Shown here: positions 1-6,547 of the stretch, piece after piece
How the letters are laid out: the number at the start of each line of letters is the position of its first letter
Numbering within the stretch: the first letter of the stretch is position 1
Source of the DNA: Acidobacteriaceae bacterium UBA1795
GTDB taxonomy: Bacteria; Acidobacteriota; Terriglobia; Terriglobales; Acidobacteriaceae
Reading direction: 5' to 3'
NCBI GenBank assembly: GCA_002314435.1
Contig: DCFV01000172.1
Span: 1 to 17,872 of the forward strand
Length of the DNA: 17,872 nt
The notes under the pieces: generated by a model
Told to the model about the DNA's origin: nothing
Databases searched by the model: none
Seen by the model: only the letters and a program-made list of their open reading frames with translations
Translations under genes and position numbers: made by a program

Positions 1-55
1 TGGCGCGCTCGTTGGCGGTGCCAAAGATTTTGGTAAGGACTTTATCGAAAAACAC
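1..55 (-). CDS. secA: Preprotein translocase ATPase SecA, N-terminal fragment (runs off left edge)
   Basis: SecA is the cytoplasmic motor ATPase that drives preproteins through SecYEG. Only the first 18 codons are in the window. Read on the minus strand from a GTG at 55-53 they give V/M-FFDKVLTKIFGTANERA, which matches the SecA amino terminus, where a K-(I/V)-FGT-x-NER motif precedes the first helix. A GGAG ribosome binding site at 66-63 lies 7 nt upstream of the GTG and supports this start. The gene is last in a minus-strand series tmk, NYN protein, small exported protein, secA. The rest lies beyond the left edge, so no ATPase motif can be checked. The identification rests on about 17 residues plus the start signals; I consider it likely. 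Confidence 0.8.
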   Translation of the reverse strand, partial: MFFDKVLTKIFGTANERA

Positions 56-159
56 GAGGAATCTCCATCAGTCAGTGTAAATGCCGTGAGTTGCAGCGAA
101 AGGCCGAGGTGGCCGTGCCTAGGAGAGTGCGCCAGGCATCGCCGCGCGCAAGCGACGGA
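56..159 (-). promoter_or_regulatory. Leader between the exported protein gene and secA; possible structured 5' region
   Basis: This 104-nt minus-strand gap separates the stop of the 129-residue exported protein from the secA GTG. It contains the secA Shine-Dalgarno (66-63). Upstream, a UCUCC in the transcript (126-122) is complementary to the GGAGA of that site (66-62). The last codons of the upstream ORF contain CCAUC and AUCUC, which complement GAUGG and GAGAU around the same site. In E. coli, ribosome stalling on secM opens an RNA structure that hides the secA ribosome binding site, so this layout is suggestive. Each pairing seen here is only 5 bp and could be chance; a folding calculation is needed. 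Confidence 0.3.
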
Positions 160-549
160 CTACACGAGATGGGGCGGAGGGCGCTGGAATGTACACGGAA
201 GCAGTGGCGCTGCGAGAGCCTGACCTGCGCTTCGGATGGAATCAGGCGAGAGAAGGCTCAGGGGAGAAATCCACCCGATGAACAACACGGGAAGCATCGC
301 CATCCATGCGCCGGGGCCGGCATTGTGGAGTATTGAACTGATCGTGTGCCTTGAGCCGCGCTGCGCGAATCGCGGAACCCCGGAGTTCGCGACCGGGTAT
401 TGACTGTGGCTCTTGGCCAGAAACTGCAGGACCGGATGTGCGTAGGCTCTTGCACCCTGCAAGCCTGCCTCTGCGCGGGAAATGGACGCGAGCGAGATGG
501 CGGCGATTGCCACCCAAATCCACGCGCTTCTATTTCGAGGTCCGGTCAT
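160..549 (-). CDS. Small exported protein upstream of secA; candidate SecM-like secretion monitor
   Basis: The protein has 129 residues starting at ATG 549-547, 16 nt after the stop of the NYN gene, so co-transcription is likely. Residues 1-8 are polar and basic, 9-24 form a hydrophobic core (AWIWVAIAAISLASI), and a signal-peptidase-like site follows near SRAEA (24-28). A second hydrophobic segment spans 81-100. It contains F90, W93, I94 and S95, then I105-R106-S-A-G109; the tail is QRPPPHLV, with PPP at 124-126 three residues before the stop. SecM of E. coli is also an exported protein encoded just upstream of secA, and its arrest sequence contains F, WI and IRAGP. The resemblance here is in order, not in exact spacing. 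No family was recognised. A longer in-frame start up to 810 overlaps the NYN gene and was rejected. The gene is probably real; the monitor function is inference. Confidence 0.6.
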   Translation of the reverse strand: MTGPRNRSAWIWVAIAAISLASISRAEAGLQGARAYAHPVLQFLAKSHSQYPVANSGVPRFAQRGSRHTISSILHNAGPGAWMAMLPVLFIGWISPLSLLSPDSIRSAGQALAAPLLPCTFQRPPPHLV

Positions 550-565
550 ATTCAGCTTCTGTCTA

Positions 566-1303
566 CTATTTTCCCACAACGACCGATTTCGGTGGTTGTG
601 GTGAGAGCGAGGCTGAAGGGCTAGGATTGGGGGCCGCATGGTGCGGGGAAGGATGAGGGCAGGTTGAGCGCACGCCGTCCACATGCTCATGGAGAGAGGG
701 GTGGATGGGGTGCCAGAGCGGGTCAAGGACAAAATCAATCCCCTCGCGACGCGCCAGCTTCGCCGCGGGTACGAAATCGGAGTCTCCTGCAACCAGGACA
801 ATCTGGTCAACCTGGCGTTTGAAGCTCAGGGAGGCGATATCGATGCCGATTCGCATATCCACACCCTTCTGGATCGTTGCGAATTCGAAGTCCTCGTCGC
901 CGAGCGCTGCGAACTCGTGGCGGCCATCGAGGAGTTGTTTTAAGCGGCCTTCTTTTAAGCGCCACTCCGTGTGGTTCATGAGATGCCCGAGCCGCAAAGC
1001 GACCTTGCGCAGTTTACGCAACTCATCATGCAGCGCCAGCCGAAATACGGACTGTGGAGTCTTGGAGAAATCAAACGCTTTGCGAGATATTGGGAGGTGC
1101 GCTTTCTTCTGAAGAGGCGGGCAATCGTAGAAAAATATGCGATAGAGATCGTGGCGTGTCCCATGCTTTTCTTCGAGATGCGACAGAGCTAGCTCAAACG
1201 CTACTTTTGCAACGACTTGCGGATCGGCTGAGTCCCGGGAGGGATAGCAGGTTCGGAATCTGCGGAGGAAGAATCCGCCGTCGATCAGAATGGCTGTCGG
1301 CAT
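566..1303 (-). CDS. NYN-domain (DUF88/LabA-like) protein, putative RNA-processing nuclease
   Basis: The protein has 245 residues from ATG 1303-1301. NYN domains have a PIN-like fold and use clustered aspartates to bind metal and cut RNA. Acidic positions visible here are D8 in AILIDGGFF, D149 and D155 in KGVDMRIGIDIASL, and D174/D176 in VAGDSDFVPAAK, the hallmark C-terminal motif of the LabA/DUF88 group. Residues from about 215 to the end form a Pro/Ser/His-rich, probably disordered tail. No strong Shine-Dalgarno precedes the start. It lies between tmk (121-nt gap) and the exported-protein gene (16-nt gap) on the same strand. The substrate is unknown; toxin-like or housekeeping RNA turnover are both possible. 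Confidence 0.85.
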   Translation of the reverse strand: MPTAILIDGGFFLRRFRTCYPSRDSADPQVVAKVAFELALSHLEEKHGTRHDLYRIFFYDCPPLQKKAHLPISRKAFDFSKTPQSVFRLALHDELRKLRKVALRLGHLMNHTEWRLKEGRLKQLLDGRHEFAALGDEDFEFATIQKGVDMRIGIDIASLSFKRQVDQIVLVAGDSDFVPAAKLARREGIDFVLDPLWHPIHPSLHEHVDGVRSTCPHPSPHHAAPNPSPSASLSPQPPKSVVVGK

Positions 1304-1424
1304 TTGGCAAGAGAAAAGCCCACGGGCTCGGCCCCCACATCATGGAAAGTGGACGGCGTACTACCGGGGCTATTGAAATAACTGTAACACAAGCGATACA
1401 CCGTTATACAAATCGGGGCGCGAC

Positions 1425-2093
1425 TCAGACGGTCCAGGGGATTGAAACGAGGCGCTCCGACACGGCTTCGACGATTTGTTCGTGGACGTCTTCGATGGTG
1501 AGGTTGCCCTCAATGAGCGCAACGCGCTCAGACTCGCGGATAGCGATGTCGCGGTAGGCCTGCCACACACGGCTGAAGAAGGCTTCCTTCTCCTGCTCGA
1601 AGCGGTTTTCGTTGGTACCTTCGCGAGCAATCTGGCGCTCATTGCGGCGCCGGGCGCGCTCCAGGCTGCTTTCGAGTGACGGCAGCAGGAGCAGCGTGAG
1701 GTCGGGTTGCAGGTTACCGCAGACGAGGCGGTGGAGGGCAAGGACGGTCTCCGAGCCGAGGCCGCGGGCACCGCCCTGGTAGGCTTCTGTGGAGTCGGTG
1801 AAGCGGTCGCAGAGGACGATTTGGCCGGCGGCAAGGGCGGGTTCAATGACCTCAGCAATGGCCTGCGCGCGATCGGCAAACATGAGGGCCATTTCGGCCA
1901 TGGGAGCGACAGGTGTGGAGCCGGAGTCCAGCAGTAGGGCGCGGATGCGATCGCCGGTGGCAGTGCCGCCGGGCTGGCGGGTGAGGACGGGGCTGTGGCC
2001 GCGTTTCTGCATCCATGCCGCCAGGCGCTTGATCTGCGTGGTCTTACCGGAGCCGTCGAGCCCTTCAAACGTGATGAACAATCCGCGCGGCAT
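1425..2093 (-). CDS. tmk: Thymidylate kinase
   Basis: It phosphorylates dTMP to dTDP with ATP in the cytoplasm, an essential step to dTTP. The 222 residues match the usual family length. The P-loop GLDGSGKTT is at 11-19. The dTMP-site segment appears as TRQPGGT, where the family usually has an E before PGG. The DRF motif, in DRFTDSTEAYQGGARGL, is in the middle of the protein. The lid/LID-proximal region reads NRFEQEKEAFFSRVWQAY. The segment LLLLPSLESSLERA stands where many family members have an LD-x-P, so an aspartate is replaced. Start is ATG 2093-2091, with a weak ribosome binding site. It leads the minus-strand cluster that ends in secA. Identification is firm. Confidence 0.96.
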   Translation of the reverse strand: MPRGLFITFEGLDGSGKTTQIKRLAAWMQKRGHSPVLTRQPGGTATGDRIRALLLDSGSTPVAPMAEMALMFADRAQAIAEVIEPALAAGQIVLCDRFTDSTEAYQGGARGLGSETVLALHRLVCGNLQPDLTLLLLPSLESSLERARRRNERQIAREGTNENRFEQEKEAFFSRVWQAYRDIAIRESERVALIEGNLTIEDVHEQIVEAVSERLVSIPWTV

Positions 2094-2193
2094 GGCGTGA
2101 GTCTACCACCCGCGCCGAGGGAGAGACGATGCTGCACGAGTTGTGTTACAAACAGTTGACTCTCAGCACGAAGACGAGAGAGGCAGAGCCATG

Positions 2194-2244
2194 CGGCGCG
2201 GGCATTTTGCGCATTTTCCGCAGCAGGCGGTTCTGCCCGCGCCG
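2194..2244. repeat. 11-bp perfect inverted repeat in the tmk / outer-membrane gene divergent region
   Basis: CGGCGCGGGCA at 2194-2204 is the exact reverse complement of TGCCCGCGCCG at 2234-2244. The 29-nt interval holds a smaller CCGC/GCGG stem. It lies in the 234-nt spacer between divergent tmk and the 2328 gene and could form a strong 5'-leader hairpin in the rightward transcript. There is no U-tract, so it is not a simple terminator. Function unknown. Confidence 0.5.
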
Positions 2245-2327
2245 ATAACGCAGCAACGCTTATCTGCTGATGTGCTTTGATGAGAGGCCGCCGGGCATTT
2301 GTTGGCTCCGGCGAAAGTTGAGGTTTA

Positions 2328-3314
2328 GTGAAGCCGTCCTTATTCAAACTCTTTGCCATTTGCGGCTGCGCAGCTGCAAGTTTTTTTTCAACCCTTGGCG
2401 CACACGCGCAAAACCTGACACTCGAAGGCCAGACCGGCGGATTCATTACGCCTACGGCCTACGTGGTCTATACCGCCAAGGATCACATCTTTTCGCATCC
2501 CGCCGTGGGCTACCACTTTGTAAACACGGCAAAGGTGATCGGCAACATCCACACCTTCAGCATCACAGAGGGCTTTGCCAATCGCGCGGAGGTGGGGTAC
2601 ACGCGCAGCGTGCACACGCTGGGCGACAGCCCCGCATTCAGCAAACTTTGGGACTACTCCGGCATGAACATCGTCCACGGTAAGGTCGTTGCAGTGAAGG
2701 ATGGGCAGTTCGGCCCCTGGACGCCGGGCTTGGCCGCGGGCTTTGTGGTGCGTACGGACGACAAGTTTGTGAGTGGCGCGCTGAATCATGCCCTGACGGG
2801 AACGCTGAAGAGCTACACCAACGAAGACCTGTATGTGGCCGGCAGCAAGACGTGGCTGCATCCGCCCGTGCCGTTCCTTATCAACTTCGGACTCAAGTTC
2901 ACCAATGCTTCAATCTACGGGCTTGGCGGCCAGGCTACGCGATTTGGCGGGCGGCTTTTCGGCGGGCTGGGGATTCCGCTCCCCGGGCCGTTCCACACGG
3001 CGATTGTGCCGGCCATCGGCTTTACGCAGGAGCCGCCGCAGGTGGAGAACCTGAGCGCAATTCTGTTCGATCCGAACACGGGAACGACCGGAGCCCTGGC
3101 GCACATTCCCACCACCATGGACTATGCCGTGCGTGTGACGCAGAAGGATAATCCGCATTTTGCGTTCGATATCGGTGTCGGACACGTGGCCGGCACGATC
3201 GGGACGACAGCGGTGGCAACGGGGCTCCCAGCGCCCTATCCGCCACTCGTGCTGGTGCCGGTGGACCTGAAGGCGAACGCGGTGTTCGGTATGGGTCTCA
3301 GCTTCCGGTACTAA
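2328..3314 (+). CDS. Exported protein, probable outer-membrane beta-barrel, function unknown
   Basis: The protein has 328 residues from GTG 2328, with GAGG at 2320-2323 four nt upstream. A signal peptide covers about 1-28: a basic MKPSLFK start, hydrophobic core AICGCAAASFF, cleavage after AHA. The mature protein is rich in Gly and alternating aromatic/hydrophobic residues, with strand-like stretches such as VAGSKTW, LINFGLKF, FAFDIGVGHV and AVFGMGLSFRY. It ends in an aromatic residue, as many outer-membrane barrels do for Bam recognition. The start of the mature region (LEGQTGGFITPTAYVV) resembles small barrels loosely like DUF3034 or YjbH types, but I cannot assign a family. It is monocistronic, closed by a strong terminator at 3335. 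The barrel call is inferred from composition. Confidence 0.78.
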   Translation: MKPSLFKLFAICGCAAASFFSTLGAHAQNLTLEGQTGGFITPTAYVVYTAKDHIFSHPAVGYHFVNTAKVIGNIHTFSITEGFANRAEVGYTRSVHTLGDSPAFSKLWDYSGMNIVHGKVVAVKDGQFGPWTPGLAAGFVVRTDDKFVSGALNHALTGTLKSYTNEDLYVAGSKTWLHPPVPFLINFGLKFTNASIYGLGGQATRFGGRLFGGLGIPLPGPFHTAIVPAIGFTQEPPQVENLSAILFDPNTGTTGALAHIPTTMDYAVRVTQKDNPHFAFDIGVGHVAGTIGTTAVATGLPAPYPPLVLVPVDLKANAVFGMGLSFRY

Positions 3315-3334
3315 TAGGTAGACTCTAAGAAAGA

Positions 3335-3378
3335 GGGCGTTTCATCCGGCCGCGAGGCACGGGTGGAACGCCTTTTTT
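3335..3378 (+). terminator. Intrinsic terminator of the outer-membrane protein gene
   Basis: A 13-bp stem pairs 3336-3348 (GGCGTTTCATCCG) with 3360-3372 (CGGGTGGAACGCC), with two G-U pairs. An 11-nt loop separates the arms and TTTTTT follows at 3373-3378. It begins 21 nt after the stop codon. Confidence 0.9.
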
Positions 3379-3610
3379 ATGTGTCAGATGCGCTTGCCGC
3401 AGTGACCAAAGAGTCTAAAGGCTCACGGCCGATTGGCAACTTCTGCGGCAACCATGGGTTCCAATGGAGGTAGCGTGAGTGCAAAGCGACGCACTTGCGC
3501 ACCAAGGATCGCGGGCAAGCCACGCCGATCCGATTCGATTACGACCTGACCTGAAGGAAGCGCAGGATGCGCACCCAGAGGCGGGCAGCAAGGAAGTCAA
3601 GGAGGTTGTC

Positions 3611-4663
3611 ATGAGATTGTTTCGATCTGTGCGCTGGGTTTTGCTGGCGCTTGTGCTCTCGATTGTTCCCGCGTCGGCTTTTGCGGGTGTGTTCATCAGC
3701 GTGGGGTTTGCCCCGCCTCCGCTGCCGGTCTATGAGCAACCTCCATGCCCGGAGCCGGGCTGGATGTGGACGCCGGGCTATTGGGCTTACGGCCCGGACG
3801 GCTACTACTGGGTGCCAGGTGCCTGGGTGCCTGCCCCCTATGAGGGCGCGCTGTGGACGCCGGGCTACTGGGGTTGGGGCGACAGCCTCTATGTGTGGCA
3901 CGCCGGCTACTGGGGTCCGCATGTGGGCTACTACGGCGGTGTGAACTACGGCTTTGGCTATATGGGCATTGGCTTTGTGGGCGGCAGGTGGCATGGCCAC
4001 GAATTTGAGTACAACAGGGCCGTGATGCACGTGGATGAGCATCGTATTCACAACGTGTACGACGACCGCAGGGATATTGACCGGTATACGGTGCGGAACG
4101 ACCGGCGCGTCGCCTACAGCGGCGGTCCGGGCGGCATCAACCACGCGCCTGGCCAGCAGGAGCGCATGGCAATGAACGAGCGGCACATGGCTCCGACCTC
4201 ATTTCAGTCGCAGCATGTGAACGCGGCGATGAATGATCGCGGGTCTTATTACAAGACCAACAACGGACGTCCGCAGACAATGGCCGTGCAGCGCCCGATG
4301 GGGATGCAGAACCAGAACGCGCCGAACGGCAATCGGGGCGGCCAGCAGCCCAACTCGTTCAACAACGGCAACCACGGCGCCCAGCAGCAGTTCAACAGAC
4401 CGCCGCAGTACCAGCACCAGAACCAGCAGCAATACCAGAATCAGCCGCAATATCAGACCCAGCAGCAGTTCAACAGGGCACCGCAGTATCAGAACCAGAA
4501 CCGGCAGCAAACACAGAGCCAGCCTCACTACCAGAACCAGCCGCAGGCTCAGCCGCACTATCAAAGCCAGCCCCAGGGGCAGCCCCGCAACGAGGGGCAG
4601 CCGCACGGGCAGGGGCAGCAGCAGCAGTCCCACCCGCAGCACGAGGAGCACAAGCAGCACTAA
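3611..4663 (+). CDS. Exported YXWGXW-repeat-like protein with Gln/Asn-rich tail
   Basis: The protein has 350 residues. The ATG at 3611 is chosen because AAGGAGG at 3599-3605 precedes it by 5 nt and a signal peptide (about 1-25, ending ASAFA) begins there; the open frame extends upstream to 3479 without such signals. Residues 48-105 carry repeated tryptophan/glycine motifs (WTPGYW, WVPGAW, WTPGYWGWG, WHAGYWG) typical of YXWGXW proteins, whose role is poorly known but envelope-associated. Residues 106-127 are Gly/Tyr-rich. Residues 128-200 are charged (DEHRIHNVYDDRRDIDRY). From about 230 to the end the chain is almost entirely Gln, Asn, Pro, Tyr and His, with a 26-residue tandem duplication. 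It is likely periplasmic or surface-exposed and partly disordered. A perfect hairpin terminator follows. Confidence 0.88.
   Translation: MRLFRSVRWVLLALVLSIVPASAFAGVFISVGFAPPPLPVYEQPPCPEPGWMWTPGYWAYGPDGYYWVPGAWVPAPYEGALWTPGYWGWGDSLYVWHAGYWGPHVGYYGGVNYGFGYMGIGFVGGRWHGHEFEYNRAVMHVDEHRIHNVYDDRRDIDRYTVRNDRRVAYSGGPGGINHAPGQQERMAMNERHMAPTSFQSQHVNAAMNDRGSYYKTNNGRPQTMAVQRPMGMQNQNAPNGNRGGQQPNSFNNGNHGAQQQFNRPPQYQHQNQQQYQNQPQYQTQQQFNRAPQYQNQNRQQTQSQPHYQNQPQAQPHYQSQPQGQPRNEGQPHGQGQQQQSHPQHEEHKQH
4382..4537 (+). repeat. Two 78-bp tandem units in the Gln-rich tail
   Basis: Units at 4382-4459 and 4460-4537 each encode 26 residues beginning QQQFNR-(P/A)-PQYQ and match at about 19 of 26 positions. The 78-bp spacing keeps the frame. 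Degenerate QPQYQ/QPHYQ pieces continue to about 4600. This suggests repeat expansion by slippage or unequal exchange. Confidence 0.8.
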
Positions 4664-4683
4664 GGCTTGAGCGACCCAGCAAC

Positions 4684-4722
4684 CAGCAAGGCCCGCGGTA
4701 TGCCGCGGGCCTTGCTGCTTTT
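4684..4722 (+). terminator. Terminator between convergent YXWGXW gene and recJ
   Basis: A perfect 15-bp stem pairs 4684-4698 with 4703-4717 (CAGCAAGGCCCGCGG and its complement) around a TATG loop. CTTTT follows on the plus strand. It lies 20 nt after the upstream stop. On the minus strand there is no U-rich run after the hairpin, so termination of recJ there is less certain. Confidence 0.85.
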
Positions 4723-4730
4723 GAACGAAC

Positions 4731-6542
4731 TCAGGAGTTGTGCGGTTCGATTCCGGAGATTTCGATTTCGATGCCACCGAATTCCGGGTGGTCGTTCTCG
4801 CGAATGCGATAGGCGACGTCGATGCGGCTTCCTTCGGTGAGGCCCAGTTCGGAGGCGCGGAAGGCAAGATCCCAGCCCACGGCGCGCATCGCGCCGCTCG
4901 AGCCGGGGCGCGGCAGCGCAGGGCTGTCGGCCTGCACCAGGTCGAGGCGGATGTGTCGCTCCTTCATGACGCGCACTGCAGAGAGCAAGCGAACGTTGCG
5001 GGCAACGAAGATTGGTTCGGAGTTTCCGTGGCCCAGCGGCTCCAGCTTGCGCAGCCAGCCGGCCAGAGTGGGTGTGATGCGGTCAATGCGCAGCTCGGCA
5101 TGAATGTGCAGCACACGCTCGGGTTCGCGCTGGGCGAGGCGTTCGGCAGCGTGGGCGCTCAGACGTCGCTTTAGCTCGGGCAGCTTGTCGGCGGGCAGCG
5201 CAAAACCCACAGCGAAGGCATGGCCGCCGAAGCGGGTGAACAGATCGGCGCAGGATTCGAGAGCTGCAAGCAGCGGAAAGCCGTCGACAGAGCGGCCGGA
5301 GCCGTGCGCTACACCGTCTTCCACGCAGACCACGAGGGCCGGCTTGGCCGTGCGCTCCACTACGCGCGAAGCAAGGATGCCAAGGACACCGCGATGCCAG
5401 CCATCTCCGTCAAGGACAAGCAGCCTATCGGCGGCGAGATCGGTGTCCGTTGCCAAACGCTCCTCGATGACTTTGAGCACGAAGGCTTCGGTGTCGCGCC
5501 GCTCGCGATTGAGCCGTTCAAGCTTGGTGGCGAGTTCGCCGGCACGGCCCGGATCACGCGTGGTGAAGAGCTCGATGACGTCGGAGGCCACGTCCATGCG
5601 GCCGGCGGCGTTGATGCGCGGCGCCAGACGAAAGGCCACGTCGAAGCCCGTGAGCTGCTTGCTGGCGGGGTCCAGCTCGGCGGCGGCGAAGAGCGCTCGC
5701 AGGCCCGCGCCCGCAGGGCGGCGAAGCTCGCGCAGGCCAAGGGCGGCGATTACGCGATTCTCACCGCGCAAGGGAACCGCGTCGGCGATGGTGGCGATGG
5801 CGGCCATCTTGAGAAAGCTCGGCAGCGTCTTTTCGCGCGTGCGTACGGGATCGCGGCGCTCGAGCGCGGCCTGCGCCAGCTTGAGCGCGATGGCCGCGCC
5901 GCAGAGAGACTTTTCTGGATAGCCGCAGCCGCGCTGGTTGGGATTCAGAATGGCGAGCGCGTCTGGAAGTGCGTCATGGGCTTCGGGTAGGTGATGGTCG
6001 GTGATGATGAGATCGAGGCCGAGGCGGCGCGCGGTTTCAGCTTCGGCAAAAGCGCGCATGCCAGTGTCGACGGTAATGACAAGTCGGACGCCCTCGGCGT
6101 GCGCGGATTCAAGCACGCTGGACTGCAGACCGTAGCCCTCGCGCAGACGATGCGGCACGTGGAAGCGCGCAACGCCGCCAAGCATCTCGATGGCGGTCTT
6201 GAGCAGCACCACTGCGGTTGTGCCGTCCACGTCATAGTCGCCGTAGAGCAGCACGGGCTCGCGCGCGGCAATGGCGCGTTCCAGCCGTGTGACGGCCTCG
6301 GCCATGCCCAGCATCAGAAGCGGGTCGTGGAGTTGCGATGCGTCCGGATGGAGGAAGGCGAAGGCCTGGTCCGGCGTGGCGATGCCGCGGGAGACGAGCA
6401 GTTCCGCAAGCACGGCGGGCAGACGCGCAGCCTTTGCCAGCGCCTCGGCTTCCTGCGGATGCGCTTCCGCGAGAATCCAGCGCTGGCGCGGAGCACGCCG
6501 CGCCGCGGGCCGCGCATTCTGCGCCGTGCCTGCCGTGGCCAC
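4731..6542 (-). CDS. recJ: Single-stranded-DNA-specific 5'-3' exonuclease RecJ
   Basis: RecJ degrades single-stranded DNA 5' to 3' in recombination and mismatch/base-excision repair. The 603 residues are slightly more than E. coli RecJ (577). DHH-superfamily motifs are all present: motif I YGDYDVDGTT (100-109), motif II VDTGM (158-162), motif III TDHHLP (181-186). Then come the DHHA1-region signature AHGSGRS and the downstream GGHAFAVGF. An OB-like C-terminal region follows. Start is taken as GTG 6542-6540, 5 nt after the stop of the preceding gene; the RecJ-like RWILAEA begins at residue 21, so a start well downstream is unlikely. The tight spacing suggests translational coupling. Metal-binding Asp/His residues look intact. 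Confidence 0.96.
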   Translation of the reverse strand: MATAGTAQNARPAARRAPRQRWILAEAHPQEAEALAKAARLPAVLAELLVSRGIATPDQAFAFLHPDASQLHDPLLMLGMAEAVTRLERAIAAREPVLLYGDYDVDGTTAVVLLKTAIEMLGGVARFHVPHRLREGYGLQSSVLESAHAEGVRLVITVDTGMRAFAEAETARRLGLDLIITDHHLPEAHDALPDALAILNPNQRGCGYPEKSLCGAAIALKLAQAALERRDPVRTREKTLPSFLKMAAIATIADAVPLRGENRVIAALGLRELRRPAGAGLRALFAAAELDPASKQLTGFDVAFRLAPRINAAGRMDVASDVIELFTTRDPGRAGELATKLERLNRERRDTEAFVLKVIEERLATDTDLAADRLLVLDGDGWHRGVLGILASRVVERTAKPALVVCVEDGVAHGSGRSVDGFPLLAALESCADLFTRFGGHAFAVGFALPADKLPELKRRLSAHAAERLAQREPERVLHIHAELRIDRITPTLAGWLRKLEPLGHGNSEPIFVARNVRLLSAVRVMKERHIRLDLVQADSPALPRPGSSGAMRAVGWDLAFRASELGLTEGSRIDVAYRIRENDHPEFGGIEIEISGIEPHNS

Positions 6543-6547
6543 TGCGG

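Noticed and set aside
2..223. Plus-strand frame open from the left edge (GALVGGAKDFG...)
   Set aside because: The opposite strand gives a precise SecA start with a ribosome binding site, and the plus-strand frame has no supported features.
550..810. In-frame extension of the 160-549 protein back to 810
   Set aside because: It overlaps the well-supported NYN gene; the internal ATG at 549 starts a signal peptide and fits operon spacing.
1370..2446. 358-residue minus-strand frame overlapping tmk
   Set aside because: It is a shadow in another frame of tmk, Pro/Ser/Arg-rich with no domain.
3475..3549. 24-residue ORF with GGAGG 4 nt before a GTG, in the leader of the YXWGXW gene
   Set aside because: A leader peptide is possible, but the basic sequence matches nothing and one ribosome-site-like string is weak evidence.
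3479..3610. N-terminal extension of the YXWGXW protein
   Set aside because: It would bury the signal peptide; AAGGAGG directly precedes the 3611 ATG.
5104..5990. Long plus-strand frames across recJ
   Set aside because: They are antisense shadows of a conserved gene with Arg/Ser-rich or low-complexity translations.
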